Source: DATDQA01 sp035292505 (GTDB taxonomy: Bacteria > Bacteroidota > Bacteroidia > Chitinophagales > Saprospiraceae). Taken from it: a stretch of DNA of 5,969 nt. The position numbers and the translations under genes were made by a program. The stretch spans positions 1 through 5,969 of the forward strand of contig DATDQA010000298.1 in the NCBI GenBank assembly GCA_035292505.1, in the 5' to 3' direction. The notes under the pieces are model-generated. The model was not told the origin of the DNA. It searched no databases and saw only the letters and a program-made list of their open reading frames with translations. Below are positions 5,666 through 5,969 of this stretch, piece by piece; position 1 is the first letter of the stretch; each line of letters opens with the position of its first letter.

Positions 5666-5969
5666 TTATCCAATTCTCTTCTCTATCTGATACTTATTTC
5701 TTCCTCCCGACGATCTCACAATCAGTTCCGCAAGGAATCCCGTGAGAAACGTCTGCGATCCGACGATAAGCAAAAGGATACCGAAATAAAAGAGAGGTCG
5801 TTCATGAATACCTCCGGTCTGCTCAACGACTTTCAGAATTGAAAGGTACAAGAGCATCGCGAAGCCTATCACAAAGAAAAAGACGCCAAGCGTGCCAAAC
5901 AGGTGGAGCGGACGTTTACCAAATCGACCGACAAACATGATGGACATCACATCCAGGAATCCTTTGATG
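5666..5969 (-). CDS. C-terminal membrane end of a GT2 (DPMS/GtrB-like) glycosyltransferase, partial
   Basis: The last 100 codons of a minus-strand gene whose start lies beyond the right edge; the frame stays open to the final base, so the internal GTG at 5950 is not a real start. The visible part begins IKGFLDVMSIMFVGRFGKRPLHLFG, a phrase typical of the region joining the catalytic GT2 domain to its membrane anchor in dolichyl-phosphate-mannose-synthase-like bacterial enzymes. Two hydrophobic helices follow: one from about TLGVFFFVIGFAMLLYLSIL, then FYFGILLLIVGSQTFLTGFL, with a charged hairpin between (QTGGIHERP). It ends in a basic tail, SSGGRNKYQIEKRIG. Such proteins usually transfer a sugar from a nucleotide donor to a polyprenyl phosphate at the inner membrane. 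The catalytic domain, with its DxD residues, is outside the window, so this is a family-level call. It converges with the GT4 gene across a repeat-rich spacer, so it is in a different transcript of what may be the same glycan locus. Confidence 0.85.
   Translation of the reverse strand, partial: IKGFLDVMSIMFVGRFGKRPLHLFGTLGVFFFVIGFAMLLYLSILKVVEQTGGIHERPLFYFGILLLIVGSQTFLTGFLAELIVRSSGGRNKYQIEKRIG

Overview
The window looks like a piece of a Bacteroidota chromosome, probably an uncultured or draft-assembled lineage. Three things in the sequence suggest this. The catalase promoter matches the Bacteroidota sigma pattern (TTTG, 19-bp spacer, TAnnTTTG). The starts that can be judged lack a Shine-Dalgarno sequence. 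The gene content (four-helix-bundle S23-type protein, clade-3-like catalase, OxyR, surface-glycan glycosyltransferases) fits that phylum. The assignment is an inference.

Layout: (1) 3-155 (+) is the C-terminal end of a four-helix-bundle/S23-family protein. (2) 156-308 is a repeat-filled spacer between convergent genes. (3) 305-1825 (-) is a complete heme catalase. (4) 1826-1921 is a compact divergent regulatory region with a catalase promoter and a candidate OxyR operator. (5) 1922-2875 (+) is oxyR, with both redox cysteines. (6) 2868-2973 is a second copy of the repeat family seen at 156-308, followed by about 170 bp with nothing recognisable. (7) 3145-4197 and 4201-5466 (+) are an NAD-dependent sugar epimerase/dehydratase and a GT4-like glycosyltransferase, 3 nt apart and surely co-transcribed. 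(8) 5465-5665 is a mosaic of unrelated short repeats between convergent genes. (9) 5666-5969 (-) is the C-terminal, two-helix membrane end of a GT2/DPMS-like glycosyltransferase that continues past the window edge.

How the genes work together: katA and oxyR form a self-contained peroxide-response module in which OxyR probably activates katA from an operator just upstream of the -33 box and may repress itself. The epimerase, GT4 and GT2 genes belong to the edge of a polysaccharide or glycolipid assembly locus unrelated to the peroxide module.

I found no convincing undescribed multi-gene system. The most unusual signal is non-coding: at least three repeat families fill the gene ends, and in each place the repeat block begins or ends within a few bases of a stop codon, in some cases supplying it.
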